The notes: generated by a model not told the origin, from the letters alone. A stretch of DNA of 64,000 nt from Arthrobacter sp. ES3-54 (GCF_029504395.1 NZ_JAQFIF010000006.1:220698-284697); one strand, 5' to 3'. Shown: positions 16,716 through 25,664, counted from the stretch's first letter. Made by a program: numbers and translations.

Positions 16716-18064
16716 TGACGCCACACGCTGAGCTGGAGGCCCAGATCGAGCGGTGGCGCGGATACGTTCAGCGGAACCGTGCGATCTCCCCCTCCGACGT
16801 CGACGAGCTGGAGGACCACCTGCGCGAGCAAATCGCCGATCGGCAGGCGACCGGCCTCGACGACGAGGAGGCCTTTCTCGTCGCCATCAAGCGCCTGGGC
16901 AACCTGGACGCCGTCTCACGCGAATTTGCCCGTGAGCACTCCGACCGGCTGTGGAAGCAGCTCGTCCTGGTACCGGCCGGCTCCGACGACGCCAACGCGT
17001 CCCCGTGGCGCGAGCTGGCCGTCGTCCTCGCACTCGCCGTCGGGGCGGGCGTGGCGGTCAAGGCCGGCTCTGCCTGGTTCGACGACGGCGCAGCCCTGAT
17101 GCGCAACCTGGGCCTGCTCGTATTCCCCTTCCTGGCCGCGTACTTCGCGTGGAAGCGGCGAATAACCGGTGCGGTGGCGGCGACACTGATCGTCCCGTTT
17201 GCGGCCCTCGCGGTCGCCCTCAACCTCTACCCGTTCGCCCCAGCCGGGTCCACCGGGATGCTCGCCGCCCTGCACGCCCCGGTCATCCTGTGGCTGCTGA
17301 CCGGCCTGGCCTACGTCGGCGGGAGGTGGCGGTCCGACAAGCGCCGCATGGACTTCGTCCGGTTCACCGGCGAGCTTGCGGTCTACTACACGTTGCTGGC
17401 GCTGGGCGGCGCGGTCCTGATCGCCCTCACACTCGCAACCCTCCGGGGAATTGGTGTCGATTTCCAGCCGGTCCTGGAAGACTGGGTCCTGCCCTTCGCT
17501 GTGCCCGGGGCTCTCGTGGTCGCGGCCTGGCTCGTCGAGGCCAAGCAACAGGTTGTGGAAAATATCGCCCCCGTCCTCACCCGCGTTTTCACACCGCTGA
17601 CCGTTGCCATGCTGCTGGTCCTTTTGGCCGTGCTGGCCACCGCGGGCGGTTTCGTCGACATCGACCGAAACCTGCTCATCCTCCTGGACGCAATCCTGGT
17701 GCTCGTCCTCTGCCTGCTGCTCTATTCGATTTCCGCCCGCGACCCGCTCGCCCCTCCCGGACTGTTCGATGCATTGCAGTTGGCCCTCGTCATCGCGGCC
17801 CTTGCGGTCGATGCCGTGATGCTGACTGCGATGCTGGCCCGTATCGCCGAGTTCGGCTACAGCCCCAACAAGATCGCCGCGCTCGGCCTGAACCTGCTGC
17901 TGCTGGTGCACTTGTTGCGCGCGGCCTGGCTCGCCGTCGGATTCCTGCGCGGGCGCCTCCCGTTTGCTGCCGTGGAGCGCTGGCAAACCCGCTACCTGCC
18001 GATCTACGGCGCCTGGGCAACAGTTGTGGTGGTGGTCTTCCCGCCCGTCTTCGGCTTCATCTAG
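16715..18064 (+). CDS. Permease-prefix (HAAS-type) domain multi-pass membrane protein
   Basis: 449 residues. The first 80 residues form a soluble alpha-helical permease-prefix domain (ISPSDVDELEDHLREQI and FLVAIKRLGN). The rest has about ten hydrophobic segments in a regular pattern. Proteins of this kind sit beside PadR regulators and are thought to sense envelope conditions or modulate transport; no transport motif is visible. The ATG at 16715 was chosen because it overlaps the padR stop by one base and follows GAGGGGTGGG; a GTG three codons upstream is possible. It converges on the M23 gene with an 8-base overlap. Confidence 0.85.
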   Translation: MTPHAELEAQIERWRGYVQRNRAISPSDVDELEDHLREQIADRQATGLDDEEAFLVAIKRLGNLDAVSREFAREHSDRLWKQLVLVPAGSDDANASPWRELAVVLALAVGAGVAVKAGSAWFDDGAALMRNLGLLVFPFLAAYFAWKRRITGAVAATLIVPFAALAVALNLYPFAPAGSTGMLAALHAPVILWLLTGLAYVGGRWRSDKRRMDFVRFTGELAVYYTLLALGGAVLIALTLATLRGIGVDFQPVLEDWVLPFAVPGALVVAAWLVEAKQQVVENIAPVLTRVFTPLTVAMLLVLLAVLATAGGFVDIDRNLLILLDAILVLVLCLLLYSISARDPLAPPGLFDALQLALVIAALAVDAVMLTAMLARIAEFGYSPNKIAALGLNLLLLVHLLRAAWLAVGFLRGRLPFAAVERWQTRYLPIYGAWATVVVVVFPPVFGFI

Positions 18065-18959
18065 TGCTGCCTCTGCCCCGGGCCGGGAACGCAGTCGCTG
18101 CCGTCAGCGCCGGTCCCCCGAAGTCAATAATGTCGACGTCGAGCGGGATCTCAGAGCTGCGCGGACTCGGGCTCGGGAGAAGGCCCTCGTTCCACGTGCC
18201 CTCCAGCGTCGTGGCAGTCGCCCACCGCTGCGCGTCCATCTGGCCTTGCAGCCTGAAGCGGTCGAAGACGAACGGCAGTCCGGCCGAACCGAGCACCGAC
18301 CTCCCTTCCGTGATCTGGAAGTGCAGGTGCGGCGCGGAGGTGTTTCCGGTGTTGCCGATCTTGCCCAGCGTCTGGCCGGGCAGGACACTGTCGCCCACTT
18401 CGACGGTGACCGAGCCCTTCTGCATGTGGGCGTACGTGGCGTAGCGGCCGTCGCTGTGGCGTACCGTGACGTGGTTGCCGAGAACGTTCTCGAGCGTGAT
18501 CGTGCTGGGATCGGGCAGACGGCCGGGGTTCTGGTCGTCGAGGGTATTCAGCGCGCCCACGACGGTGCCGCCGGAAACGGCAACGATGTCGGCTCCATAC
18601 GCGGTGTAGCTGTGCACATTGGATGGGTCGCCGTTGACAAGCCGGCCCTCGCCGTCAAGACGGATCCAGTCGATGGCGAAGCGCTGCGCGGCGTGCAGAG
18701 ATCCGTTGATCGGCAGCACCGAGGAACCGAGGGTGGTGGCCGTGATCGGTGATAATTCGTCGGCGGCCGCGGACGGGACCCCTGTCGATTTCGGGTCTGG
18801 ACTATTTTTCGGGTCTGGACTATGTAACCAGTCGGATCCCGAGAAGACAACGAGTAGAACGATCACGAGTGCGACACCGATCGCCGCCGCCACGAAGGCG
18901 ACGACTGGGCTCCGGCTGGACGCATTTGTGGTCCTGCGCACTGTGTTGTCGCTTTTCAT
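18057..18959 (-). CDS. M23-family peptidase (LytM-like), membrane anchored
   Basis: 300 residues. Residues 18-40 form a single N-terminal membrane anchor (VVAFVAAAIGVALVIVLLVV). The peptidase domain contains HAAQRFAIDW (first metal ligands), NHVTVRHSDGRYATYAHM and the metal motif HLHF in NTSAPHLHFQIT, giving the His, Asp and HxH set of LytM zinc endopeptidases, which cut peptidoglycan cross-bridges. After the anchor is a SPDPKN/SPDPKS duplication, encoded by two tandem 18-base repeats at 18789-18823. Some M23 proteins of this size instead bind other proteins, but the metal residues look intact. Confidence 0.88.
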   Translation of the reverse strand: MKSDNTVRRTTNASSRSPVVAFVAAAIGVALVIVLLVVFSGSDWLHSPDPKNSPDPKSTGVPSAAADELSPITATTLGSSVLPINGSLHAAQRFAIDWIRLDGEGRLVNGDPSNVHSYTAYGADIVAVSGGTVVGALNTLDDQNPGRLPDPSTITLENVLGNHVTVRHSDGRYATYAHMQKGSVTVEVGDSVLPGQTLGKIGNTGNTSAPHLHFQITEGRSVLGSAGLPFVFDRFRLQGQMDAQRWATATTLEGTWNEGLLPSPSPRSSEIPLDVDIIDFGGPALTAATAFPARGRGSTR

Positions 18960-19100
18960 ACGGGCTGGCGGCCCGAGGACGTGTCGTTCGCTCCGTTCGC
19001 CAGCAACTGGTCGATTAGCTGATTTTACGCGGCGGGAACTGTGCGTTCCTAGGCCATGGGAGTGGCATTGATCGCGCCCATATCGTGCAAGGCTAGTGGC

Positions 19101-19523
19101 ATGGATCTGGAGGTGTCACCCGCGCTCACCATTCCCGCCTCGGAACTCGGCTGGCGGTTCTCGCGTTCGTCCGGGCCGGGCGGTCAACACGTCAACACCT
19201 CAGACAGCCGCGTGGAACTCTCGTGGAGCATCGCCGACTCGGCGGCGCTCTCGGATGACCAACGGCTGATGCTGCTCAGGCGTCTCGGCCAACGCCTCAT
19301 CGCCGGGGTGATCACCGTGACCGCTTCGGAGCGGCGCTCTCAGCTGCGCAACCGCGAGATCGCACTGGCCAAGCTCTCCGCCCTCGTGGCAGAGGGGCTT
19401 GCTCCCGAAGCTGCTCGCCGCCGCGCCACCAAACCCACCCGGGGCTCGAACCGTCGACGCCTCGCCGCAAAGGAACAGCGGGCAGCGACGAAACGGCAAC
19501 GACAGCGGCCGTCCGCCGAGTAG
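19101..19523 (+). CDS. arfB: ArfB/YaeJ-type peptidyl-tRNA hydrolase (ribosome rescue)
   Basis: 140 residues. It contains the catalytic GGQ loop in FSRSSGPGGQHVNTSDSRVEL, shared with class I release factors, but lacks the codon-recognition domains, and ends in a basic Arg/Lys-rich tail (NRRRLAAKEQRAATKRQRQR) that in ArfB inserts into the empty mRNA channel. It would release nascent chains from ribosomes stalled without a stop codon. The start at ATG 19101 was preferred to an upstream in-frame ATG at 19056 because the conserved domain starts soon after. Confidence 0.92.
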   Translation: MDLEVSPALTIPASELGWRFSRSSGPGGQHVNTSDSRVELSWSIADSAALSDDQRLMLLRRLGQRLIAGVITVTASERRSQLRNREIALAKLSALVAEGLAPEAARRRATKPTRGSNRRRLAAKEQRAATKRQRQRPSAE

Positions 19524-19593
19524 TTCCGTCCAGTCAGCTCAAGGCCGCCCCCGAGCGTCACAGCCCGGGCGAGCGCGGCTGGGTTTCGTTCCT

Positions 19594-19651
19594 ATGACGT
19601 ACAGGGCTTGGAGGATCCTCGCGATCGCATGTGCCTGCGCCGCTACTTATG
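19594..19651 (-). pseudogene. Remnant of the STAS-like gene (decayed copy of 20344-20676)
   Basis: About 57 bases align with the interior of the intact STAS-like gene on the same strand (20565-20622) at roughly 80 percent identity by eye. Translated, it would read approximately EVAAQAHAIARILQALYV where the intact gene reads EVAAQGHVTARSLQALYV. No start, stop or flanking coding sequence survives. The gap 19524-19737 holds nothing else recognisable. Confidence 0.7.
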
Positions 19652-19737
19652 ACTGACTGAACATGCTGATCCATGCACAGCTAGACTCGGAAACCATGCC
19701 GCTGGCCAGAGTCTCGCTAATGGAAGTTGGTTAAACC

Positions 19738-20328
19738 TTGCAATCGCCCCGCCCCGTTCGGATCCTGACGGTCTGCACCGGCAACATCTGCCGCTCGCCG
19801 GTGGCCGAGCGCCTGCTGCAAGCTGGCCTGGACCAGGTGCAACCCGGTTCCTTTGAGGTGCGGAGCGCCGGCACTCGGGCGATGGTGGGCGAGCCGATCC
19901 AGCCGCTCTCTGCGGACATCATCAGGACCTATGGCGGAACGCCGGACGGCTTTGCGGCCCGGCAACTCACGCCAGCGATCCTCAAGGAGTCCGATCTGGT
20001 GTTGACGATGACCGCTAGGCATCGCGGTGAGGTGATGCAGATGGATGCCTCATTGCTGAAGCGCACCTTTACTATCCGCGAGTTCGCCCGAATGCTTGAG
20101 GTCCTTGAGCAGCGCGACGTGCCCTCCCCTACCAGTGACATTTCGGCCTTTTGGCGGGAACTCCCCGGCCAGGCGGCGTCAGTAAGGCACTTGGCACTGC
20201 CCAAGGACGCCTCCGACAACGACGTTGTGGATCCCTACCGAGGCGGGCAGGAGTCCTACGACCAGATGATGGACGAACTCGCCCCGGCCATCCTCGCCGT
20301 TCTGCGGTTCGCACGCCACCGCAGCTGA
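19738..20328 (+). CDS. Low-molecular-weight protein-tyrosine phosphatase
   Basis: 196 residues. The P-loop VCTGNICRSPVAERLL near the N-terminus has the CX5R catalytic motif, and DPYRGGQESYDQMMDEL near the C-terminus supplies the general-acid Asp-Pro. The family average is about 160 residues; the extra length is in the middle (about 105-150). In actinobacteria such phosphatases act on polysaccharide-export kinases or envelope regulators. The start is a TTG at 19738 with only a weak ribosome site (GGAAG 12 bases upstream). It sits between decayed and intact copies of a STAS-like gene and upstream of two LCP cell-wall genes. Confidence 0.88.
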   Translation: MQSPRPVRILTVCTGNICRSPVAERLLQAGLDQVQPGSFEVRSAGTRAMVGEPIQPLSADIIRTYGGTPDGFAARQLTPAILKESDLVLTMTARHRGEVMQMDASLLKRTFTIREFARMLEVLEQRDVPSPTSDISAFWRELPGQAASVRHLALPKDASDNDVVDPYRGGQESYDQMMDELAPAILAVLRFARHRS

Positions 20329-20343
20329 GTCGGGTGCTTGTAT

Positions 20344-20676
20344 CTAGGCCGCCGCCGCCAGCCTTCGAACCCGGGGAACGGAGGCCGCTTCCGCCGGCGC
20401 TACGATGCTGAGCTGGCATTCTGACTGAAGCGGATCAATGGCGGGCGGCAGGTGGTGGGAGGCCGAGCACTCCCGCAACTGCTCGAGGGCCGCCGGTTCC
20501 ACCACGGCGTGGCTGACATCCAACACCAAATGGAGTCCTTCCCTCAGGTGGTTTGCCCGCTTGACCACCACGTACAGGGCCTGGAGGCTCCTCGCCGTCA
20601 CATGTCCCTGTGCTGCTACTTCTGCCTGGCCGCAATCGAGGTCGAGCCTGACAAGAACCCGTAGTTTGTGGTTCAC
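20344..20676 (-). CDS. Small STAS-like protein of unknown function
   Basis: 110 residues from a GTG start at 20676, which has AGGGGAA eight bases upstream. The pattern (LRVLVRLDLDCGQAEVAAQG, then ARSLQALYVVVKRANHL and LHLVLDVSHAVVEPAALEQL) resembles the STAS fold of anti-sigma factor antagonists, but the phosphorylatable serine segment (DSSG) is absent. It converges on the tyrosine phosphatase gene 15 bases away. The tail is Ala/Arg-rich. A fragment of a second copy lies at 19594-19651. Assignment to STAS is tentative. Confidence 0.65.
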   Translation of the reverse strand: MNHKLRVLVRLDLDCGQAEVAAQGHVTARSLQALYVVVKRANHLREGLHLVLDVSHAVVEPAALEQLRECSASHHLPPAIDPLQSECQLSIVAPAEAASVPRVRRLAAAA

Positions 20677-20705
20677 AACGATTCCCCTGTTCGTGCATTT
20701 ACCGC

Positions 20706-20750
20706 TTGGCCGCGACGCTGCGACCGCTTTGGCCGCGACGCTGCGACCGC
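20706..20750. repeat. Two tandem copies of a 23-bp unit
   Basis: The 22-base unit beginning TTGGCCGCGACGCTGCG is repeated exactly at 20706-20727 and 20729-20750. It lies upstream of the STAS-like gene on its coding strand, so it could be in its promoter region. Confidence 0.85.
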
Positions 20751-20877
20751 AACCCAGCCTAGGCAGGGAGTGTGACGCAGGCAACAGGGCGCTTCATATC
20801 GGGGAAACCTCGCGTTATGTGCCGGTTTGTTGGCGAAAAAGTGTTGATCGGTGGGCCCGGTGTATTGTAAAGGAGGC

Positions 20878-21030
20878 CCCACGGCGGCCATCCGGCACCT
20901 GGCCCTGGTCCAGGACGCAACGGAGAGCGACGTCGTGGCCTCTTACCGCCACGGCGAGGAACTGCATCCACCGGATGCAGGACGCGCCAGCGCGGCCAGC
21001 CAGTGCACTCTGCGTTTCGCGCCCCTCAAT
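20878..21030 (+). pseudogene. 3' remnant of a low-molecular-weight tyrosine phosphatase gene
   Basis: The translated stretch AAIRHLALVQDATESDVVAS matches AASVRHLALPKDASDNDVVD of the intact phosphatase at 20169-20230. After about 20963 the match continues one frame over (IHRMQDAPARPASAL against YDQMMDELAPAILAV) and returns to the first frame at TLRFA against VLRFA. The P-loop half is missing, so this is a frameshifted, truncated copy. The remaining intergenic DNA (20677-21102) has the 23-bp repeats and the LCP promoter region but no other gene. Confidence 0.72.
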
Positions 21031-21102
21031 ACTCCGGCGCGGCCCGCCTGAGTACTGACAGCCAGAATCCGGGCACCAGGCCCGGCCGACTTAGAGGAAC
21101 TC

Positions 21103-22161
21103 ATGACACACCCCTTCGACAGCCCAGACGACGTCCGCGGGGCGGAAACCCGCGAGCGGCGGCCCGTGAAGAAACGCCGAGGCCGCAAGGTGCTGATCGC
21201 CGTCGCCGTCGTGGTGGCGCTCGTCGCGGTGGTGGCTGGCGGCTACCTCTTCAACCTTGCACGGACCTTCGACTCCGGCACGAGCAAGATTGACCAGGCC
21301 TTCCCGGAGGAGTCCACACGCCCGCAGAAGACAAATACCGCGATGAACATCCTGGTGATGGGCAGCGACAGCCGCGGCGCCACCGAGTCTGATGCCGCGG
21401 GCGGAACGCCCACGAGCCAGCGCGCGGACACACTGATGCTCATGCACATCCCGGCGGACCGCAAGAACATCTACACCATGTCCATCATGCGCGACCTCTG
21501 GGTGGACATCCCCGGTCACGGCGAGGCGAAGATCAACTCGGCGCTGGCTCTCGGCGGCACACCCCTGATGGTGCAGACCATCGAGTCGATCTTCCAGCAG
21601 CGCATCGATCACGTGGCGATGATCGACTTCGAGGGCTTCAAGGGACTCACAGACGCGCTGGGTGGGGTGAGCGTGAATATCAAGGTGCCGTTCACGTCGA
21701 CCGCACTGCCGGGCCAGTCCTTCGCCCCGGGCCAGCACACCTTCAATGGAACAGAAGCCCTGGCCTTCGTGCGCGAACGCCACGCCTACGCGGACGGCGA
21801 CTACCAGCGGGTCCGCAACCAGCAGGAGTTCCTGCGGGCCATCATCAAGAAGTCGATCGCCGGCCAGACACTGAGCAACCCGATCACGATCAACAACATG
21901 GTGGGCGCCGTCTCGCCGTTCGTCACGGTCGACAAGACCCTGGACTCGGGCGCCGTGGCAGGGCTGGGGCTCGAGCTCAAGGACATCCGGGCGCAGAACA
22001 CCGTCATGTTCACGCTGCCAACCGGCGGCATCGGAACGTCCACGGACGGCCAGTCGATCGTGCTGACCGACCCGAACGCCATTCACGACATTTCCGCGGC
22101 GATGGCCTCGGATTCCCTGGGCGAGTACGTCGCCTTGAACAAGTTCGAGAACGGGAACTGA
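21103..22161 (+). CDS. LytR-CpsA-Psr (LCP) family cell-wall polymer ligase
   Basis: 352 residues. A short Arg/Lys-rich cytoplasmic stretch (KKRRGRKV) precedes one membrane helix (about 30-50), then the extracellular LCP domain: MNILVMGSDSRG, RADTLMLMHIPADRKNIYTMSIMRDLWVDIPG, then ALAFVRERHAYADGDYQRVRNQQ. The Arg and Asp residues in these blocks bind the polyprenyl-pyrophosphate substrate. LCP proteins attach teichoic acid-like or arabinogalactan polymers to peptidoglycan. The ATG is preceded by GAGGAA. It is a paralogue of the next gene (same order of motifs). Confidence 0.93.
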   Translation: MTHPFDSPDDVRGAETRERRPVKKRRGRKVLIAVAVVVALVAVVAGGYLFNLARTFDSGTSKIDQAFPEESTRPQKTNTAMNILVMGSDSRGATESDAAGGTPTSQRADTLMLMHIPADRKNIYTMSIMRDLWVDIPGHGEAKINSALALGGTPLMVQTIESIFQQRIDHVAMIDFEGFKGLTDALGGVSVNIKVPFTSTALPGQSFAPGQHTFNGTEALAFVRERHAYADGDYQRVRNQQEFLRAIIKKSIAGQTLSNPITINNMVGAVSPFVTVDKTLDSGAVAGLGLELKDIRAQNTVMFTLPTGGIGTSTDGQSIVLTDPNAIHDISAAMASDSLGEYVALNKFENGN

Positions 22162-22236
22162 GTCCCGCCAAGTGATGCGCCAGGAGAGGCCCTTGGACCC
22201 TTAGTCCGCGGCGGGCAGCGGTGGTAGCGTCCGTTC

Positions 22237-23346
22237 ATGGGGAACGATCCGGAGCCAGCAGACGCGGCTTCCGCGGCGTCCCCGCCCCCTCCCGCGTCCC
22301 CCGCGGCGGGCCGCCGTCGTCCGATTATTCTGCTCCTGGGGGCGCTGCTCGCCGTGGTCGTGGCCGTCGCGGCGTACGTCCTCACCGGGCAGCGGCCCGG
22401 GGGCCCCGCTCCGGCCGAAGGCACGGTGCCGACCGCCACCCCGGCCGCCGCTACTGCGAGGGCACCGAGCCCCGCGCCCTCCCCGCCACCTAGCCCCACG
22501 CCCGCGCCGGAACCACCCGCCGTCGCCCTCAACATCTTGCTGATCGGGAGCGACAGCCGGGTGAATGAACGGGCGGTGGCCGCCGGCGGCTCCGCCTCCG
22601 ACCAGCGCGGGGACGCCCTCGTGCTGATCCACCTCCCGGCGGACCGGAAGAGCGTCTACGGCATCTCGATCATGCGCGACCTATGGGTGAAAATCCCCGG
22701 CCAAGGAACCGCGAAAGTGAACGCCGGACTTGAACTGGGCGGGCTGCCGCTGATGACGAAGACGGTGGAGGCGCTGCTGGGCCAGCACATCGACCACACC
22801 GTGATGTTGGACTTTCAGGGTTTTGCGGCCCTGACAGACGCGCTGGGCGGCGTCGACGTCAACGTCAAGCAGGCATTCACCAGCACGGCCGATGACAGGG
22901 TGTATTTTCGGGCGGGCGTGAACCGACTCAACGGGCTGCAGGCCCTGGCCTTTGTCCGCGAGCGCCATGCCTTCACCGACGGCGACTACCAGCGGGTCCG
23001 GAACCAGCAAACTTTCCTGAAAGCCGTCATGGCCAAGATGGCATCCGAACGCAGGCTGGCGGACCGTGACACCGTCCGCAAACTCATCAAAACCGTGCTG
23101 CCGCACGTGACCTTGGACGCAAGCTTCACCCTCAAGTCGCTGGAGAACCTCGCCTTCACCCTCCGCAACACAGCGCCGGGACGTGGCGTGTTCTTCACGC
23201 TGCCGACCGCCGGCACCGGAACCAGCCCGGACGGCCAGTCGATTGTCCTGCAGGACCCGTCCGCGACGGCCGGCCTCTCCGCCGCGCTGGGCTCGGGAAA
23301 GCTTGCCGGGTACGTGGCGGCCCGCAATCTGCAGAACGGCAATTGA
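22237..23346 (+). CDS. LytR-CpsA-Psr (LCP) family protein, second copy
   Basis: 369 residues. A Pro/Ala-rich cytoplasmic N-terminus and one membrane helix (LLLGALLAVVVAVAAYVL) lead into a Pro/Thr/Ala linker and then the LCP domain: LNILLIGSDSRV, RGDALVLIHLPADRKSVYGI, MRDLWVKIPG and LAFVRERHAFTDGDYQRVRNQQ. Both genes end in an almost identical xFxNGN motif region (KFENGN and NLQNGN), supporting a tandem duplication. They are 75 bases apart in the same direction and may be coexpressed. Probable role: attachment of wall glycopolymers. Confidence 0.92.
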   Translation: MGNDPEPADAASAASPPPPASPAAGRRRPIILLLGALLAVVVAVAAYVLTGQRPGGPAPAEGTVPTATPAAATARAPSPAPSPPPSPTPAPEPPAVALNILLIGSDSRVNERAVAAGGSASDQRGDALVLIHLPADRKSVYGISIMRDLWVKIPGQGTAKVNAGLELGGLPLMTKTVEALLGQHIDHTVMLDFQGFAALTDALGGVDVNVKQAFTSTADDRVYFRAGVNRLNGLQALAFVRERHAFTDGDYQRVRNQQTFLKAVMAKMASERRLADRDTVRKLIKTVLPHVTLDASFTLKSLENLAFTLRNTAPGRGVFFTLPTAGTGTSPDGQSIVLQDPSATAGLSAALGSGKLAGYVAARNLQNGN

Positions 23347-23373
23347 GGCGCCGCTCTTCGGTACATTGGGTCC

Positions 23374-25590
23374 ATGACCCAGACTCCCGCCCAGCCGTCC
23401 CATCAGCCCCCCGTCGCCCGAAAAGTTCCCTCGGTGCGCACCCACCACGGCGACGCGTTCGAGGACAATTACGAGTGGCTGCGGGACAAGGAATCCGCCG
23501 AGGTGGTGGACCTGCTCAAGGCGGAAAACACTTACCAGGAGACGGTGACCGCCCACCAGGAGCCGCTGCGCGAGGCCATCTTCCAGGAGATCAAGGGCCG
23601 CACCCAGGAAACGGACCTCTCCGTCCCGAACCGCAAAGACGGCTGGTGGTACTACACCCGCTCGGTCGAGGGCAAGGAGTACGGCATCCACTGCCGCGTG
23701 CGCGGCCAGGAAACCGGAGACCGCGTCGCGGACTGGACTCCCCCGGCCGTGGAGGCCGGTGTCGCCATCCCCGGCGAGGAGGTCCTCCTCGATGGCAACC
23801 TCGAGGCCGAGGGCAAACCGTTCTTCGCCGTGGGCGGGGCGGCCACCACGATCGACGGCACGCTCTACGCCTACGCCGTGGACAACGCCGGCGACGAGCG
23901 CTTCACGCTGCGCATCAAGGACCTGCGCACCGGCGTGCTGCTGCCGGACGTGATCGAGAACGTCTTCTACGGCATCTCCTTCTCCCCCGACGGCACGCGG
24001 ATCTTCTATACCGTGGTGGACGAATCCTGGCGGCCGTACCAGGTGAAGTCCCACGAACTCGGCACACCCGTCAGCGAGGACGCGGTGATCTATCAGGAGG
24101 ACGACGTCGCCATGTGGCTCGGATTCGAGCTCTCGGCCGACCGGCGCCACCTTGTGCTCAGCATCGGCTGCTCCGAGTTCAGCGAAACCCGCCTGCTGCG
24201 CTTTGACGACTTCGACGCCGGACTGCGCACCGTGATCTCCCGCGACGAGCGCATCCTGTACGAGGCCGAGCCGTTCCTGCTGGCGGACGCATCTGGCCGG
24301 AGCCAGGAGCGGATCCTGCTCACCCACAACAAGGACGCCATCAATTCCATGGTCTCGCTCGTGGACCCGGCCGAGCTCGCCAAGCCGCTCGCCGAACAGC
24401 ACTGGGACACCGTCGTCGCCCATTCCGACCAGGTCCGCGTCAACGGCGCCGGGGTCACCTCCACCCACGCGGTGGTCTCCATCCGCAAGGACACCATCGA
24501 ACGGGTCCAGGTCCTGCCCCTGGCCGGCCTGGGCACCGCGGAGCAGGGCGCCGCGGTGGAACCTGCGTTCGACGAGGAGCTGTACACCGCCGGCATTGCG
24601 GGCTCGGACTACGAGGCCCCCGTCATCCGGATGGGCTATACCTCCTACTTCACGCCGTCCCGGGTCTACGACTTCGTGCTGCCCACCCCGGAGCAACCGG
24701 GCGGTGAACTCCTGCTGCGCAAGGAGAGCCCGGTGCTGGGCGGCTACTCGCCGTCGGACTACGTCGCCACCCGGGAATGGGCCACCGCCGGGGACGGGAC
24801 GAAGGTTCCCCTCTCGGTGCTCCGCCACGCCTCCGTGCGGCAGGATTCGACGGCGGCCGGTCTGGTGTACGGCTACGGCTCGTACGAACTGAGCATGGAT
24901 CCGGGCTTCGGGATTCCCCGGCTGTCCCTGCTGGACCGGGGCATCGTGTTCGTGATTGCCCACATCCGTGGCGGCGGCGAGTTGGGCCGGCACTGGTACG
25001 ACGACGGCAAGAAGCTGCACAAGAAGAACACGTTCACGGACTTCATCGCGGCCACGGACTGGCTCGCCGGATCCGGCTGGGTGGACCCGGGCCGGATCGC
25101 CGCGATGGGCGGCTCCGCCGGTGGCCTGCTGATGGGCGCGGTCGCCAACCTGGCGCCGGAAAAGTATGCGGCGATTGTTGCCGCCGTCCCGTTCGTGGAC
25201 GCGCTGACCACCATCCTGGACCCCGAGCTGCCGCTCTCGGCGCTGGAGTGGGAGGAATGGGGCAACCCGATCACGGATCCGGACGTGTACGCGTACATGA
25301 AGTCGTACACGCCGTACGAGAACGTCCGCGCCGTGGCGTACCCGAAGATCGCCGCGGTCACCAGCTTCAACGACACCCGCGTGCTCTACGTGGAGCCGGC
25401 CAAATGGGTGCAGCGGCTGCGCGAAGTCAACACTGGAAGCGAGCCGATTGTCCTGAAGATCGAGATGGAAGGCGGCCACGGCGGCGCCTCGGGCCGGTAC
25501 GTGCAGTGGCGCGAACGGGCCTGGGACTACGCGTTCGTCGCCGATTCCCTTGGCGCCACTGAACTGTTCCCGGGAGCGGGAGTGAAATAG
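23374..25590 (+). CDS. S9-family peptidase, oligopeptidase B-like
   Basis: 738 residues. An N-terminal seven-bladed beta-propeller region is followed by an alpha/beta-hydrolase domain with the catalytic serine in MGGSAGGLLMGAVAN, a later Asp (near FNDTRVLYVEPAKW), and the catalytic His in EGGHGGASGR. HIRGGGELGRHWYDDGKK before the serine is typical of oligopeptidase B/prolyl oligopeptidase. It probably degrades short peptides in the cytoplasm, since there is no signal peptide. It starts 27 bases after the second LCP gene and is followed by a palindromic repeat. Confidence 0.93.
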   Translation: MTQTPAQPSHQPPVARKVPSVRTHHGDAFEDNYEWLRDKESAEVVDLLKAENTYQETVTAHQEPLREAIFQEIKGRTQETDLSVPNRKDGWWYYTRSVEGKEYGIHCRVRGQETGDRVADWTPPAVEAGVAIPGEEVLLDGNLEAEGKPFFAVGGAATTIDGTLYAYAVDNAGDERFTLRIKDLRTGVLLPDVIENVFYGISFSPDGTRIFYTVVDESWRPYQVKSHELGTPVSEDAVIYQEDDVAMWLGFELSADRRHLVLSIGCSEFSETRLLRFDDFDAGLRTVISRDERILYEAEPFLLADASGRSQERILLTHNKDAINSMVSLVDPAELAKPLAEQHWDTVVAHSDQVRVNGAGVTSTHAVVSIRKDTIERVQVLPLAGLGTAEQGAAVEPAFDEELYTAGIAGSDYEAPVIRMGYTSYFTPSRVYDFVLPTPEQPGGELLLRKESPVLGGYSPSDYVATREWATAGDGTKVPLSVLRHASVRQDSTAAGLVYGYGSYELSMDPGFGIPRLSLLDRGIVFVIAHIRGGGELGRHWYDDGKKLHKKNTFTDFIAATDWLAGSGWVDPGRIAAMGGSAGGLLMGAVANLAPEKYAAIVAAVPFVDALTTILDPELPLSALEWEEWGNPITDPDVYAYMKSYTPYENVRAVAYPKIAAVTSFNDTRVLYVEPAKWVQRLREVNTGSEPIVLKIEMEGGHGGASGRYVQWRERAWDYAFVADSLGATELFPGAGVK

Positions 25591-25598
25591 CCGAATGT

Positions 25599-25664
25599 CC
25601 CATCGGTTGCTCCGTAGGCGCCCCTTTGGACGTCCATAAGGGCAGTTGCGGAGCAATCGATGGG
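25599..25664. repeat. Palindromic repeat, family A, copy 1
   Basis: An imperfect inverted repeat whose arms begin CATCGGTTGCTCCG and end CGGAGCAATCGATG, about 62 bases across. The same element occurs at 31339-31400. It lies 9 bases after the S9 peptidase stop and may act as a transcription terminator or REP-like element. Confidence 0.8.

Noticed and set aside
22681..25656. Long open frame (over 900 codons) on the minus strand opposite the second LCP gene and the S9 peptidase
   Set aside because: It is the antisense of two clear enzymes in high-GC DNA, is rich in Arg, His and Gly without domain structure, and has no ribosome site.
25599..25664. Possible CRISPR or transposon end
   Set aside because: Only two dispersed copies of a single palindrome, no spacers, no transposase.
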